Positions 17,339 to 26,124 of a DNA stretch of 33,199 nucleotides are shown here, piece after piece. Each line of letters begins with the position of its first letter. Within the stretch, counting starts at the first letter, position 1. The stretch comes from Candidatus Aminicenantota bacterium (GTDB taxonomy: Bacteria > Acidobacteriota > Aminicenantia > Aminicenantales > Aminicenantaceae). The notes beneath the pieces are model-generated. The model saw only the letters and a list, made by a program, of their open reading frames with translations, was not told the origin of the DNA and did no database searches. The stretch is taken from the NCBI GenBank assembly GCA_016927475.1, contig JAFGMO010000030.1, positions 1 to 33,199 of the forward strand. The letters run 5' to 3'. A program made the translations under genes and the position numbers.

Positions 17339-17833
17339 TTAATTCTCAGGGCATTCAGAAAATTTACCCCTGAGTTTTATCTCTACGAGTTCCGGAACCA
17401 ATCCTTTGATGCATCCGCCTAAGTTAAATATTTCTTTTACAAGCCCTGAGCTTAGAAAAGAATAATGAAGGTTCGGCATCAGAAAAAAGGTTTCGATGTC
17501 CGGATTGAGTTTCCTGTTCATCAGAGCCATTTGAAACTCGTATTCGAAGTCCGAGATGGCCCGCAGTCCTTTGATAAGAATTTCCGCTTGTTTTTTTTCG
17601 GCAAATTCGATGAGTAAGCCATGGAAAGAAGCTACTTCCACCTTCGGGTTGCCGGCAAAAATTTTTTTAATCATACTTACTCTTTCATTAGTCGAAAATA
17701 GGGGTTGTTTTTTGGGATTATCGAGAACACCGATGATAAGGGTATCGAAGATTTTTGTGCTGCGCTCAATGATATCGACATGCCCGTTGGTGATAGGGTC
17801 AAAGGATCCCGGATAAACAGCTCTTTTTTCCAT
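17339..17833 (-). CDS. coaD: Phosphopantetheine adenylyltransferase
   Basis: Transfers AMP from ATP to 4'-phosphopantetheine, the penultimate step of CoA synthesis. The 164-residue protein has the nucleotidyltransferase motif YPGSFDPITNGH at 7-18, KGLRAISDFEYE near 88-99, and SSGLVKE (128-134), the second ATP-binding motif. It is the first gene of the minus-strand operon that continues into pilM-Q. A divergent gap of about 300 nt lies upstream, with a possible promoter. Confidence 0.95.
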   Translation of the reverse strand: MEKRAVYPGSFDPITNGHVDIIERSTKIFDTLIIGVLDNPKKQPLFSTNERVSMIKKIFAGNPKVEVASFHGLLIEFAEKKQAEILIKGLRAISDFEYEFQMALMNRKLNPDIETFFLMPNLHYSFLSSGLVKEIFNLGGCIKGLVPELVEIKLRGKFSECPEN

Positions 17834-18137
17834 CTCTAATTCGCCATCCCTTTACCATTTACAGGGGGTTTTCCGTCTGTTTCATATTTTTTTTGCATGA
17901 ATAATATTTGGCCTCGTTTGTGTGCCTCATGTTTGCAAAGAAACCCATTACTGTCAATCACTTAACAAGATGATTTAAGGGGTGATTTTTTCTTTTTTAG
18001 ACTCACCTCTAAAGAGCATGCCTTTTCACCCGTATCTGTTGACATTATATGGACGAAAAAGAGCGTTGGGTTTTCTCAGTGAGTTCGAGATTCAAGCCGT
18101 TTTTTTGTTGAAGGATTTTTGGTAAAATATTTTTGAA
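17834..18137. other. Divergent intergenic region between coaD and pcm
   Basis: 304 nt without a convincing gene, AT-rich. It holds a candidate promoter for the coaD-pil operon (17929-17957, minus strand). Facing pcm there is a TTGACA at 18039-18044, but no good -10 at the right spacing. AGGGGTGA (17978-17985) and TCACCTCT (18003-18010) could pair over 8 positions with one G-T, enclosing a T-rich loop; this is not a typical terminator. Nothing else was recognised. Confidence 0.5.
17929..17957 (-). promoter_or_regulatory. Candidate sigma-70-type promoter for coaD-pilMNOPQ
   Basis: On the minus strand a perfect -35 TTGACA (17957-17952) is followed after 17 nt by AAACAT (17934-17929), a poor -10, but with the extended TG element directly before it (TGC AAACAT). 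It lies about 95 nt upstream of the coaD start. The consensus -35, standard spacing and TG motif support it; the weak -10 limits confidence. Confidence 0.35.
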
Positions 18138-18863
18138 ATGAAAAGGGGACTCATTTTTTTAGGGATGATTTTAATAGGGCTTCCGTTATTGGTTTCGGTG
18201 CCGGCCTTGACTAAAAAGGAAGATGTGTTTGCCCGGCGGCGCAGTAACATGGTCCAGTCGCAGCTCCGATCCCGGGACATAACCGATCCCGGCGTGCTTA
18301 AAGTAATGGGAGAAGTTCCAAGGCATCTTTTTGTCGGCGAACGGTACAGGAATCAAGCCTATAATGATCATCCGCTTCCTATAGACGAAGGGCAGACCAT
18401 TTCACAGCCTTATATCGTAGCCTTGATGACCCAATATTTGGAAGTCGATAAAGACGACAAGGTTTTGGAAATCGGAACGGGATCGGGATATCAAGCCGCC
18501 GTATTGGCAGGTTTAACGGATAAGGTTTTTTCCATCGAGATAAGAAAACTTCTGGCTGAGAAAGCAGCCCTCACTCTTCGCACTCTGGGATACGGCGCCG
18601 TCAATGTGAAATATGGAGACGGGTATTTCGGATGGAAGGAGGCGTCCCCTTTTGATGCCATCATCGTTACCTGCGCCGCCAATCATATTCCTCCTCCGCT
18701 TTTTAAACAGCTTAAAGAAGGCGGCCGTCTGATTATTCCCTTGGGAAGTACCACTTATTTTCAAACCCTGACCGTTGTTTCCAAAGAAAAAGGGAAACCA
18801 CGGGTAGATCATATCACCGGAGTTCGGTTTGTCCCGATGGTCGGAGAGATCGAGAAGAAATAG
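18138..18863 (+). CDS. pcm: Protein-L-isoaspartate O-methyltransferase with N-terminal signal sequence
   Basis: Repairs isoaspartyl residues in aged proteins using S-adenosylmethionine. The catalytic domain is complete: VPRHLFV, the substrate region [25 protein letters not shown] motif [18 protein letters not shown], and the C-terminal GGRLIIPLG. The 241-residue frame begins with a basic residue and a hydrophobic stretch ([22 protein letters not shown], about residues 2-23) that looks like a secretion signal, with the usual domain starting right after it ([14 protein letters not shown]). Starting at Met38 instead would remove conserved residues of the domain, so the longer form is favoured, though its ribosome-binding site is poor. 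An exported enzyme would need SAM outside the cytoplasm, which is puzzling. The stop lies 10 nt from the convergent gene. Confidence 0.87.
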   Translation: MKRGLIFLGMILIGLPLLVSVPALTKKEDVFARRRSNMVQSQLRSRDITDPGVLKVMGEVPRHLFVGERYRNQAYNDHPLPIDEGQTISQPYIVALMTQYLEVDKDDKVLEIGTGSGYQAAVLAGLTDKVFSIEIRKLLAEKAALTLRTLGYGAVNVKYGDGYFGWKEASPFDAIIVTCAANHIPPPLFKQLKEGGRLIIPLGSTTYFQTLTVVSKEKGKPRVDHITGVRFVPMVGEIEKK

Positions 18864-18873
18864 AAGCATAGAT

Positions 18874-21288
18874 TCAGCCGGGGGAATTTCGAAAACTCGA
18901 AGGTTGGACAAGGGCCGCGCCGGCGTATCCCATAACAGCCAGTAAAAGAACAAAGGTATAGCCGCGTCCGAAAGCAAAAAGAAGGGCGAGAATAGAGCCG
19001 ACAACTCCAGCCAAGGCGTTGACGGCCCAAGCCCAAGAAACATGCTCTTTATGGTATCTGCTTCCCAAAAAACGGATTCCCGTTGGAAAAGGGAAGCCCA
19101 TAACAAAGCCGAGGGGAAAGATAACCGCCAGTGCAGCCGCCGTTTTTACCAAAAGAGGTTTTCCCATAAGATGATGCGGCAGGAGAGGAAAAATAAAAAG
19201 AAATACTCCTGCCGCTGCCGCCGCCAGCATGGGACCGGCTGTCAATCCCCAACGGAAACGTTCTCCCCAGATTTTTTTGGAAAAACGGCTGCCCCATCCC
19301 GAAAAAAAAAGCAGGGAAAAAAGAACAAGGGATGAAGACCACAACGGATGGCCGAAGAAAAAAATAAATTTTTGAATAAGAATCATTTCTACGAACATGA
19401 AAGACAAACCAATCAAACCGAAATATAGAAGGACCTTGAGCCGAGGGAAATAACTTTGAGATTGTTTCTTTTGCCTTATGAGAGGAAGGATAATGAGAAG
19501 AAAGGCCAGAAAGGTGGCTTGAATAAGAAGCAGGGGAACAAGCATTTCTCCTTCAAGGAAAGGAAGCCATTTTTGTTCCAGGGCCCGGTATGTTTCTTCC
19601 AGACGGTCCCATTTGAAATAGTTATAGAAAAACGGGCGGTCATCCGTTACGGGGCGAAGATTGAAAAGATTCCGTGAAAAAAATTTTTCCCTGCGTTGTT
19701 TGTCAAGAAGCTCTTGAACGATGGTGAAAAACATCGGCCGGTCAAAGCGGTTATGAATGTTGGCTTCCTCTTGGGTGATGCCCGGATAATAAACAACATC
19801 AAACAAACACCGGCTGCAGAAGTTATTGACTGTAGTAATTTCGGCCTGTGTCAGCGGGGTTTTTTTGATAAAGATACTGATGGTTCCCCAACTCCGGATG
19901 ACAACCAGGTTGCGTGAAGGGGAGTTGCCACTTTTTTCCAAGGCTTGTATCCATGTCGCCAACAGCCTGATTTCTTCACGAGGAGGAAGGATTAGGTATC
20001 TTGTCATGGAGATAAATCCGCGGGGGGATAGGAGCTGGAGAGCCCGAGAAAAAGATTCAAGTGTGTAAAGATGGTTTTCCCCGAATCCAAAAAAACCCGA
20101 ACTCGAGGATCCGAAAACATCCGTCAAGGAAAAAACAATGTGGTCATAGACTGCATTCGTTTCTCTGAGGGCCGTACGCGCCTGGGAGGTGAAAATCTGA
20201 ACATCCGGACTTTTGTAGAGCAGGCCGCTGAAATCCGAAAGGTTTTTCTTCATGATATCAACGGCCAGAGGATGGCTTTCAATGATATCAATTCGCCGGG
20301 CTTCGAAAACAATCCCACTGAGAACATCCAGTCCACCCATGGGATCAATAACCAGAGTTTCAGGTTTGGAAATGAGTTGATACGCCAGAGAAGCGGGAAG
20401 GTAATCCAGAAATTCCTGCTCATCTTTTTTGGCGGGAGAGAAGCGGGTTACGGCATTGAGCTCGCTGCCGTCACGGGCCAGGCCCAGCTGCTGGGGAAGA
20501 TCTTTTTGAAACATAAGGCTTAGACCCGGCGCATACCGTACTGCCGGTGATGTAATGACATCCATCCGGGAGAGAGCATTCCATTTTGTGAAAAGGGAGC
20601 GGGCGCCGGGAGCACGGAGGGCCGTGGGCAGGGCTTTGTAGGGAGAAATCCTGAATTCCAAAAGGGATGGTGAAAAAACGGCCATACCAATCTCGACCGA
20701 GAACAGAAGAGCAAGAAAAACAAGAAGAGACCGGTTCCCCCGGCCGGTGAATAGAAAAGCGGCGGATGCACCGATCACCGATATTGTGAGGAATGTGCCC
20801 CGGTCTTTGGCAATGTGAAAGATCAACAAAGCAAAGATTGTTCCCGCCCCTGCTCCCAAAAGGTCGTAAAAATAGATTTTGTCAGCGAATGCGGGCCAGC
20901 GGCTCATGGCGAAGGAAATGGTACATCCCGAGAAGAAAAAAGGAATCGCCAGCAGAAGATAAAAGAGGAAAACAAAAAAGATCTGGTTTTTATTCCAGGC
21001 AATTTCTTTGAGGTCAAAGGGAATGTTATTGCAGAGAAGAAAAGATGCCATAACGGAAAGGGAGAAAAGGGCGGCACTCATGGATAAAAACCGGGTTTTG
21101 TTTCTTGCCTTGTTTTGATAAACGTTCAGGAAAGATCCCGCTGCTCCGTAGCCGAGAAAAGCCATGCTGAGGACAAGAAAAGCAAAATGGTAATGCTGGG
21201 AGATGGAAAAATACCGAATGAGAACCAGCTCCAGGCAAAGATTGGCGGATGATATGCAGGAAATTCCAATGAAAAAACGCCGGTTCAT
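18874..21288 (-). CDS. Polytopic membrane protein with spermidine-synthase-like domain
   Basis: An 804-residue protein with three parts. First is an N-terminal block of about six to seven membrane helices (first helix FFIGISCISSANLCLELVLI). Second is a soluble Rossmann-like domain in the middle (TLVIDPMGGLDVLSGI, then IDIIESHPLAVDIM), resembling spermidine synthases. Third is a C-terminal block of about six to eight helices. The glycine loop and the catalytic aspartate region are altered: after YDHIV the sequence reads FSLTD, where the enzyme has an active-site D. Aminopropyl transfer is therefore unlikely. Such fusions occur in many environmental bacteria and have no established function. 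The ATG at 21288 is chosen since it begins just before the first helix; a TTG at 21372 would add 28 residues. It is convergent with pcm and divergent from the phosphohexomutase. Confidence 0.72.
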   Translation of the reverse strand: MNRRFFIGISCISSANLCLELVLIRYFSISQHYHFAFLVLSMAFLGYGAAGSFLNVYQNKARNKTRFLSMSAALFSLSVMASFLLCNNIPFDLKEIAWNKNQIFFVFLFYLLLAIPFFFSGCTISFAMSRWPAFADKIYFYDLLGAGAGTIFALLIFHIAKDRGTFLTISVIGASAAFLFTGRGNRSLLVFLALLFSVEIGMAVFSPSLLEFRISPYKALPTALRAPGARSLFTKWNALSRMDVITSPAVRYAPGLSLMFQKDLPQQLGLARDGSELNAVTRFSPAKKDEQEFLDYLPASLAYQLISKPETLVIDPMGGLDVLSGIVFEARRIDIIESHPLAVDIMKKNLSDFSGLLYKSPDVQIFTSQARTALRETNAVYDHIVFSLTDVFGSSSSGFFGFGENHLYTLESFSRALQLLSPRGFISMTRYLILPPREEIRLLATWIQALEKSGNSPSRNLVVIRSWGTISIFIKKTPLTQAEITTVNNFCSRCLFDVVYYPGITQEEANIHNRFDRPMFFTIVQELLDKQRREKFFSRNLFNLRPVTDDRPFFYNYFKWDRLEETYRALEQKWLPFLEGEMLVPLLLIQATFLAFLLIILPLIRQKKQSQSYFPRLKVLLYFGLIGLSFMFVEMILIQKFIFFFGHPLWSSSLVLFSLLFFSGWGSRFSKKIWGERFRWGLTAGPMLAAAAAGVFLFIFPLLPHHLMGKPLLVKTAAALAVIFPLGFVMGFPFPTGIRFLGSRYHKEHVSWAWAVNALAGVVGSILALLFAFGRGYTFVLLLAVMGYAGAALVQPSSFRNSPG

Positions 21289-21449
21289 GATACTGGATTT
21301 CAGACGGCGGCCGGTATGACCGGGTGGCCGGTTTCCGGTTAATAAGGTAGAAAAGAAAGCCGGCGTTGTCAACTAAAGGATAAAACCTGGAAATCCTGAG
21401 TTGTGCTGTTGCTTTTCATTAGGTGATGTGATAATTTTATGACGAAAAA

Positions 21450-22850
21450 ATGATTAGATTCGGAACGTCCGGTTGGCGCGCCGTTATGGGGGAAGAGTTC
21501 ACATTCCAAAATGTCCGTATAGTGATCCAGGCCATTGCGAATTACCTGAAAAAACAATTCAAAGGCGATAATATTTCTATTGTTATTGATTATGATACGC
21601 GTTTTTTGTCCGAAAAATATGCTTCGGAGGCGGCCAAAATTTTCTCTCATAACCAGATTCATGTTTTTCTCTCTGATCGAGACGCTCCCACCCAGGCGAT
21701 GGCTTTACAGGTGATCAAACGTAAGACGAACGCCGGACTGAATTTCACGGCCTCTTTTAATCCGCCGGAATATAATGGATTGAAATACAACACGGAAAAC
21801 GGAGCTCCGGCTCTTCCCGTGATTACGGAATTGATCGAAAAGGAAATCGAGAAACTTTTGGATGATTATTCCTATTGTCCTTTTTATCCGAAAACGGAGT
21901 TCATAGAGAAAATTGATCTGCAGCAGGATTACCTCACATTTATCCAGGAGAAGGTCGATTTTAAGCAGATACGAAAATCGAAGATAAAAATTGGCGTCGA
22001 CCTTCTTTACGGTGCTAGCCGTGAATACCTGGATGAGGTTCTTGAAGAAAACCGGATTCCTATTGAAGAAATCCATGGATACATCGATCCCTATTTTGGC
22101 GGCATCACCCCCTCCTGTACTGAAGAAAACCTGGCGGGGTTAAAAAAACTTGTCCGAGAAAAAAAATGTCAGCTTGGTATCGCTACCGATGCCGATGGAG
22201 ACCGTTTCGGCGTTCTTGATGATAAAGGATCTTTTATCAATCATAATCTCATCATATCCCTTCTTCTGGATTATTTGGTCTCCGTCAAGGGATGGAGAGG
22301 GGGTGTGGCCCGCTCCGTCGCCACTACCCATCTTGTCGACCGGATTGCACGCACCTATGAGCTGCCGCTTTTCAAGACGCAGGTGGGTTTCAAATACCTG
22401 GCTGATTTGTTTCTTAAGAAAAAAATCATTTTTGGCGGCGAGGAAAGCGCCTGCATGGCCATCAAGGGGCATCTTCCTGAAAAAGACGGCATCTTTGCAG
22501 GTCTTCTGGTGGCCGAAATGATGGCGGTCATGGGGAAATCTCTCTCCGAACAGATCAAGGACCTTTTCCGCAAGTACGGCCGCCGGGTAGGCGGGCAGGT
22601 AAACATCCCTCTTAATTCAGCCCGGAAAAAAAAGATGGATAAAATACGAAAAAATCCTCCATCCAAGATACGGGAACGTAAAGTTCTTAATGTCGAAACA
22701 ATCGAGGGCGTGAAGCTGGATTTTAATGATGATGATTGGCTTCTTTTTCGGACGTCGGGAACGGAGCCTTTAATTCGCTGTTACGCCGAGTCCGGCAGTA
22801 AGGCGGAAATGGAAAATTTGTTGTCGGCTGGAATGGAAAAAATGGGTTGA
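21450..22850 (+). CDS. Phosphoglucomutase/phosphomannomutase family protein
   Basis: An alpha-D-phosphohexomutase of 466 residues with four domains. IRFGTSGWRAVMGEEFT is at the N-terminus. The phosphoserine loop TASFNPPEYNGLKY has the catalytic Ser at 102. The metal loop DADGDRFG is at 247-254, the sugar-specificity loop GGEES at 329-333, and the phosphate-binding RTSGTEPLIR at 434-443. The phosphoserine loop normally reads TASHNP; here the histidine is phenylalanine (103). GEES in the sugar loop is typical of glucose/mannose enzymes, so it probably interconverts hexose 1- and 6-phosphates for glycogen, trehalose or envelope sugars. No good ribosome-binding site is seen before the ATG. A TGATG overlap joins it to the FtsB-like gene. 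Confidence 0.88.
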   Translation: MIRFGTSGWRAVMGEEFTFQNVRIVIQAIANYLKKQFKGDNISIVIDYDTRFLSEKYASEAAKIFSHNQIHVFLSDRDAPTQAMALQVIKRKTNAGLNFTASFNPPEYNGLKYNTENGAPALPVITELIEKEIEKLLDDYSYCPFYPKTEFIEKIDLQQDYLTFIQEKVDFKQIRKSKIKIGVDLLYGASREYLDEVLEENRIPIEEIHGYIDPYFGGITPSCTEENLAGLKKLVREKKCQLGIATDADGDRFGVLDDKGSFINHNLIISLLLDYLVSVKGWRGGVARSVATTHLVDRIARTYELPLFKTQVGFKYLADLFLKKKIIFGGEESACMAIKGHLPEKDGIFAGLLVAEMMAVMGKSLSEQIKDLFRKYGRRVGGQVNIPLNSARKKKMDKIRKNPPSKIRERKVLNVETIEGVKLDFNDDDWLLFRTSGTEPLIRCYAESGSKAEMENLLSAGMEKMG

Positions 22851-23158
22851 TGAAAAAGAACAAAGAGAAAAAAAACCGCGTTCGCAAAAAAATCATGATA
22901 GGGAGTATCGGTTTTATATTTCTTGTACTTATCATCACAACTTTTTTCGGGAAAAAAGGATTATTCGAAGTCTACCGGGCAAAAAAGCGCCAGAACGATC
23001 TGGTCGAGGAAATCGAAAAAATGCGGGAGCGGGAAAAAGTTCTGAAGGAAGAAATTGAATTGCTTGAAAAAGATCCGAAAGCTGTTGAGAAAAAGGCCCG
23101 GGAAAAGCTATGGATGATGAAATCGGATGAGATCGTTATCGTAGACGACAAAAAATAA
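22850..23158 (+). CDS. FtsB/DivIC-type septum formation protein
   Basis: A 102-residue bitopic membrane protein. A strongly basic cytoplasmic start (about 1-14) is followed by one membrane helix (about 17-33) and a long coiled coil (about 42-75, heptads of Leu/Ile/Val within Lys/Glu). The C-terminal segment EKKAREKLWMMKSDEIVIV matches the conserved end of FtsB/DivIC proteins (the ARE.L.m..p.E.v. pattern). These proteins form the FtsQLB-type divisome complex. The ATG at 22850 overlaps the mutase stop (TGATG); a TTG one codon earlier is also possible. Confidence 0.82.
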   Translation: MKKNKEKKNRVRKKIMIGSIGFIFLVLIITTFFGKKGLFEVYRAKKRQNDLVEEIEKMREREKVLKEEIELLEKDPKAVEKKAREKLWMMKSDEIVIVDDKK

Positions 23159-23188
23159 AAAACCGCCCTGTATAAACCCTTATGACAG

Positions 23189-26122
23189 ATGTCACAACCA
23201 CAACCTGACGTTGAACACCACCTGCTCTTGCAAGGATTGAATGAGGAGCAGCGCAAAGCAGTCACACACGGCCGTGGTCCGCTACTCGTTATAGCCGGAG
23301 CGGGAACGGGGAAAACCAAAGTTATCACCCACCGTATCGCCTATCTCATCGCCACGAAAAAGGCGAGGCCTGAGGAAATTTTGGCTGTGACGTTTACGGA
23401 AAAAGCGGCCGGAGAGATGGAAGAACGTGTGGATTTGCTGGTTCCTTACGGGTATTCCTTTGTTGAAATCAGCACCTTCAATTCATTCGGCGAACGCATT
23501 CTACGGGACTATGGCCTTGAACTGGGATACGGACCGGATTTTCGGCTGCTGGATGATGTGGAACAGGCTATCTTTTTCCGAAGGCATCTGTTTCAATTTC
23601 CGATGAAATATTTTCGTCCCCTAAGTGCGCCGACAAAATATATTCAAGAAATCCTTTCGGCTGTCAAGCGGCTCAAGCAAGAAGGCGTAAAGCCTGGCGA
23701 TTATATTTCTTATGCTGAAAAACACATGAAGGAAGCGGTCGATGCGGCCGACGAGGAAAATGCCGCCAAGGAAATGGAGATTGCCCGGGTCTACGACACA
23801 TACCAACAACTGCTTCAAAGCGAAGGAAAGATAGATTTTGAGGACCAGGTCATGCTGGTCGTTGACTTGTTTCGCCGGCATCCTTCCGTTCTCAAGAAGA
23901 TAAAAGAAAGATATAAATATATTTTAGTCGATGAGTTTCAGGATACAAACACTATTCAGTTTATACTGTTAAAGCTTCTTGTTGAAGATCATCGGAATCT
24001 GAATGTGGTCGGTGATGACGATCAAAGCATTTTTCGCTTCAGGGGGGCGTCATTGAGCAATATTCTCCATTTTATGGATGAATATCCTGAAACCAAGACT
24101 ATTGTTCTGACGCAGAATTATCGTTCTACCCAGGCTATTCTTGATTGCGCTTACAGATTGATCAGGTTGAATGATCCCGACCGTCTGGAACACAGGCTGC
24201 GGGAAGAATGGGGAATTCAAAAGCGGCTTCGGGCTTCCTTCCCTTTTGAAGGAAAGAGCATCCACCTGCTCGGTTTTGATACGGATTCCCATGAGGCTGA
24301 CGCCGTAGCCGATAAAATCGAAAAGATTGTTGGGGAGGGACTTTCCTACGGAGATGTGGCTGTTCTTGTCAGGCGGAATACCGACGCTGATCCTTTTCTT
24401 CGAGCCATGAACATGCGGGAAATTCCCTTCCGCTTCTCCGGGAGCCGCGGGCTTTATCTTCAAGAAGAGGTCAGAATTTTGACGGCCTTTATCCGGACTT
24501 TATTTGATTTTGACGACAGCCGCAGTCTGTTTTTTTTGGCCCGGTCGGAAGTTTATGGAATGGATATTTATGATCTGATGAAAATTTCCCGTTTCGCCGC
24601 CAAAAAAAATTTTTCCCTTCATGTCGTTTTCAAAAAAATATTCAAAGGGGAACGGTCTGTGGCCATTAGTGAAAAATCCCAAAAGATTGTAAAGCGCATT
24701 TTTGAAGACCTGCTCAGTTTTTTGAAGACAGCCGGCTCTGAAAACGCTGGTCGTGTCCTTTATGCCTTTTTGGAGAAATCAGGATATCTGAAAAAACTTG
24801 TTCAGGAAAAAAGCATTCAGGCGGAACTGAAAATAAAGAATATAAGAATTTTTTTTGATAAAGTGAAAAATTTTTCCGGTTTGACCGATGATGATTCGAT
24901 CATTGCTTTCGCACGGCATTTGGACCTGCTTCAACAGGTAGGAGATAATCCGGCGTCCGCCGAGGCCGAACTGGATGAGGATGCGGTGAACGTTCTTACC
25001 GTACACAAAGCCAAAGGGTTGGAATTCACCGCCGTTTTTTTGGTCTGTCTGGTCAGGGACCGGTTCCCCGGCCGAGAGCTGAGAGAGAAGATTTCCATCC
25101 CCGGGGCGATTCTCAAGGAAACGTTTCCCGCGCCGGAAAATTATCTTCAAGAAGAGCGGCGGCTGTTTTATGTGGGGATGACACGTGCCAAAAAATATCT
25201 CTATCTCACTTGGGCTCGGGATTATGGTCAAAAGAGGATAAAAAAAATCAGTCCTTTTGTCCTTGAGGCCCTTAACCTCTCCCGTGTTCCTGAAAAGGTA
25301 CATCGGATCTCAGCACTGGAAGAGATACAGCGTTATATCCCTTCAATAAAGCCGCCCCGGGAATTTGCCGTGGCCGAAAAAAAGAAAGAGATATCCTTAA
25401 GTTATTTTCAGGTGCAGGATTATCTCATTTGCCCCTTAAAATACAGGTTCAGGCATGTTATGCGAATTCCAGATGTTCCTCATCATAATCTTGTTTTCGG
25501 ACGCGTCATGCACGGCGTCATTCATTATTTCCTGAAAAACCGAATGCTTGGCAAGGAGATAACCAGGGAAGAGCTGATCGAGGAATACGATAAGCGATGG
25601 ATCAATGAGGGATTCCTCAGCCGTGAACATGAAGAACTCCGCCGTGATGCCGGCCGGCGGGCCCTTGAGCGTTTTTATGAAAGGGAAAAATCTGAAGACC
25701 GGCTGCCTTTTTTTATTGAAAAAAGTTTTAACTGGACTTTTGACGGGATAAGATTTTCGGGGCGCTGGGACCGTGTCGACCTGACGAAGGATGGTGCTGT
25801 CATCATCGATTTTAAAGCGGCCGAAGCCGGGGATCAGAAAGAGGCGGACAAAAGAACGAGAGAAAGCCTTCAGTTGGACCTTTACGCTCTGTCCTTTGTG
25901 AAGACGCGGAAAGAAAAACTGTTGGAAACACAGCTTTATTTTTTGGAGTCGGATATTGTGGGGCATGCAGGAAAGGCAGAAAAAGAAATGTCGGCCGCCT
26001 TAGAAAAAATCCGGAAGGCCGCGGTGGGCATACAAAATCAGAATTTTTTGGCGGAACCGAACTGGCATAGCTGCAGCAACTGTGAGTTTAAGAATGTTTG
26101 TACAGAGTCGTACGCCTACTGA
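23189..26122 (+). CDS. UvrD-type helicase fused to an iron-sulfur PD-(D/E)XK nuclease
   Basis: A 977-residue DNA helicase-nuclease. The helicase part has the Q motif LNEEQRKAV, Walker A AGAGTGKT, motif Ia FTEKAAGEMEER, Walker B VDEFQDTN, motif III GDDDQSIFRFRGA, motif IV LTQNYRST, motif V LTVHKAKGLEF and motif VI YVGMTRAKKYL. The C-terminal nuclease (about 735-977) has His775, Asp861/Asp864, Asp874 and Lys876 in the order of RecB-like active sites. Four cysteines (748, 962, 965, 971) are placed as the 4Fe-4S staple of AddB and Cas4. All catalytic residues are present. It resembles the single-polypeptide motor-nuclease subunits of AdnAB and AddAB. No partner subunit lies in the window. Probable role: DNA end processing in recombinational repair. 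The ATG has no clear ribosome-binding site. Confidence 0.9.
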   Translation: MSQPQPDVEHHLLLQGLNEEQRKAVTHGRGPLLVIAGAGTGKTKVITHRIAYLIATKKARPEEILAVTFTEKAAGEMEERVDLLVPYGYSFVEISTFNSFGERILRDYGLELGYGPDFRLLDDVEQAIFFRRHLFQFPMKYFRPLSAPTKYIQEILSAVKRLKQEGVKPGDYISYAEKHMKEAVDAADEENAAKEMEIARVYDTYQQLLQSEGKIDFEDQVMLVVDLFRRHPSVLKKIKERYKYILVDEFQDTNTIQFILLKLLVEDHRNLNVVGDDDQSIFRFRGASLSNILHFMDEYPETKTIVLTQNYRSTQAILDCAYRLIRLNDPDRLEHRLREEWGIQKRLRASFPFEGKSIHLLGFDTDSHEADAVADKIEKIVGEGLSYGDVAVLVRRNTDADPFLRAMNMREIPFRFSGSRGLYLQEEVRILTAFIRTLFDFDDSRSLFFLARSEVYGMDIYDLMKISRFAAKKNFSLHVVFKKIFKGERSVAISEKSQKIVKRIFEDLLSFLKTAGSENAGRVLYAFLEKSGYLKKLVQEKSIQAELKIKNIRIFFDKVKNFSGLTDDDSIIAFARHLDLLQQVGDNPASAEAELDEDAVNVLTVHKAKGLEFTAVFLVCLVRDRFPGRELREKISIPGAILKETFPAPENYLQEERRLFYVGMTRAKKYLYLTWARDYGQKRIKKISPFVLEALNLSRVPEKVHRISALEEIQRYIPSIKPPREFAVAEKKKEISLSYFQVQDYLICPLKYRFRHVMRIPDVPHHNLVFGRVMHGVIHYFLKNRMLGKEITREELIEEYDKRWINEGFLSREHEELRRDAGRRALERFYEREKSEDRLPFFIEKSFNWTFDGIRFSGRWDRVDLTKDGAVIIDFKAAEAGDQKEADKRTRESLQLDLYALSFVKTRKEKLLETQLYFLESDIVGHAGKAEKEMSAALEKIRKAAVGIQNQNFLAEPNWHSCSNCEFKNVCTESYAY

Positions 26123-26124
26123 CC

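Noticed and set aside
17978..18010. AGGGGTGA/TCACCTCT inverted repeat as a terminator
   Set aside because: The T-rich stretch is in the loop rather than after the stem, and it lies upstream of both divergent genes, not after either.
18039..18044. Perfect TTGACA facing pcm
   Set aside because: No acceptable -10 element occurs 16-18 nt downstream.
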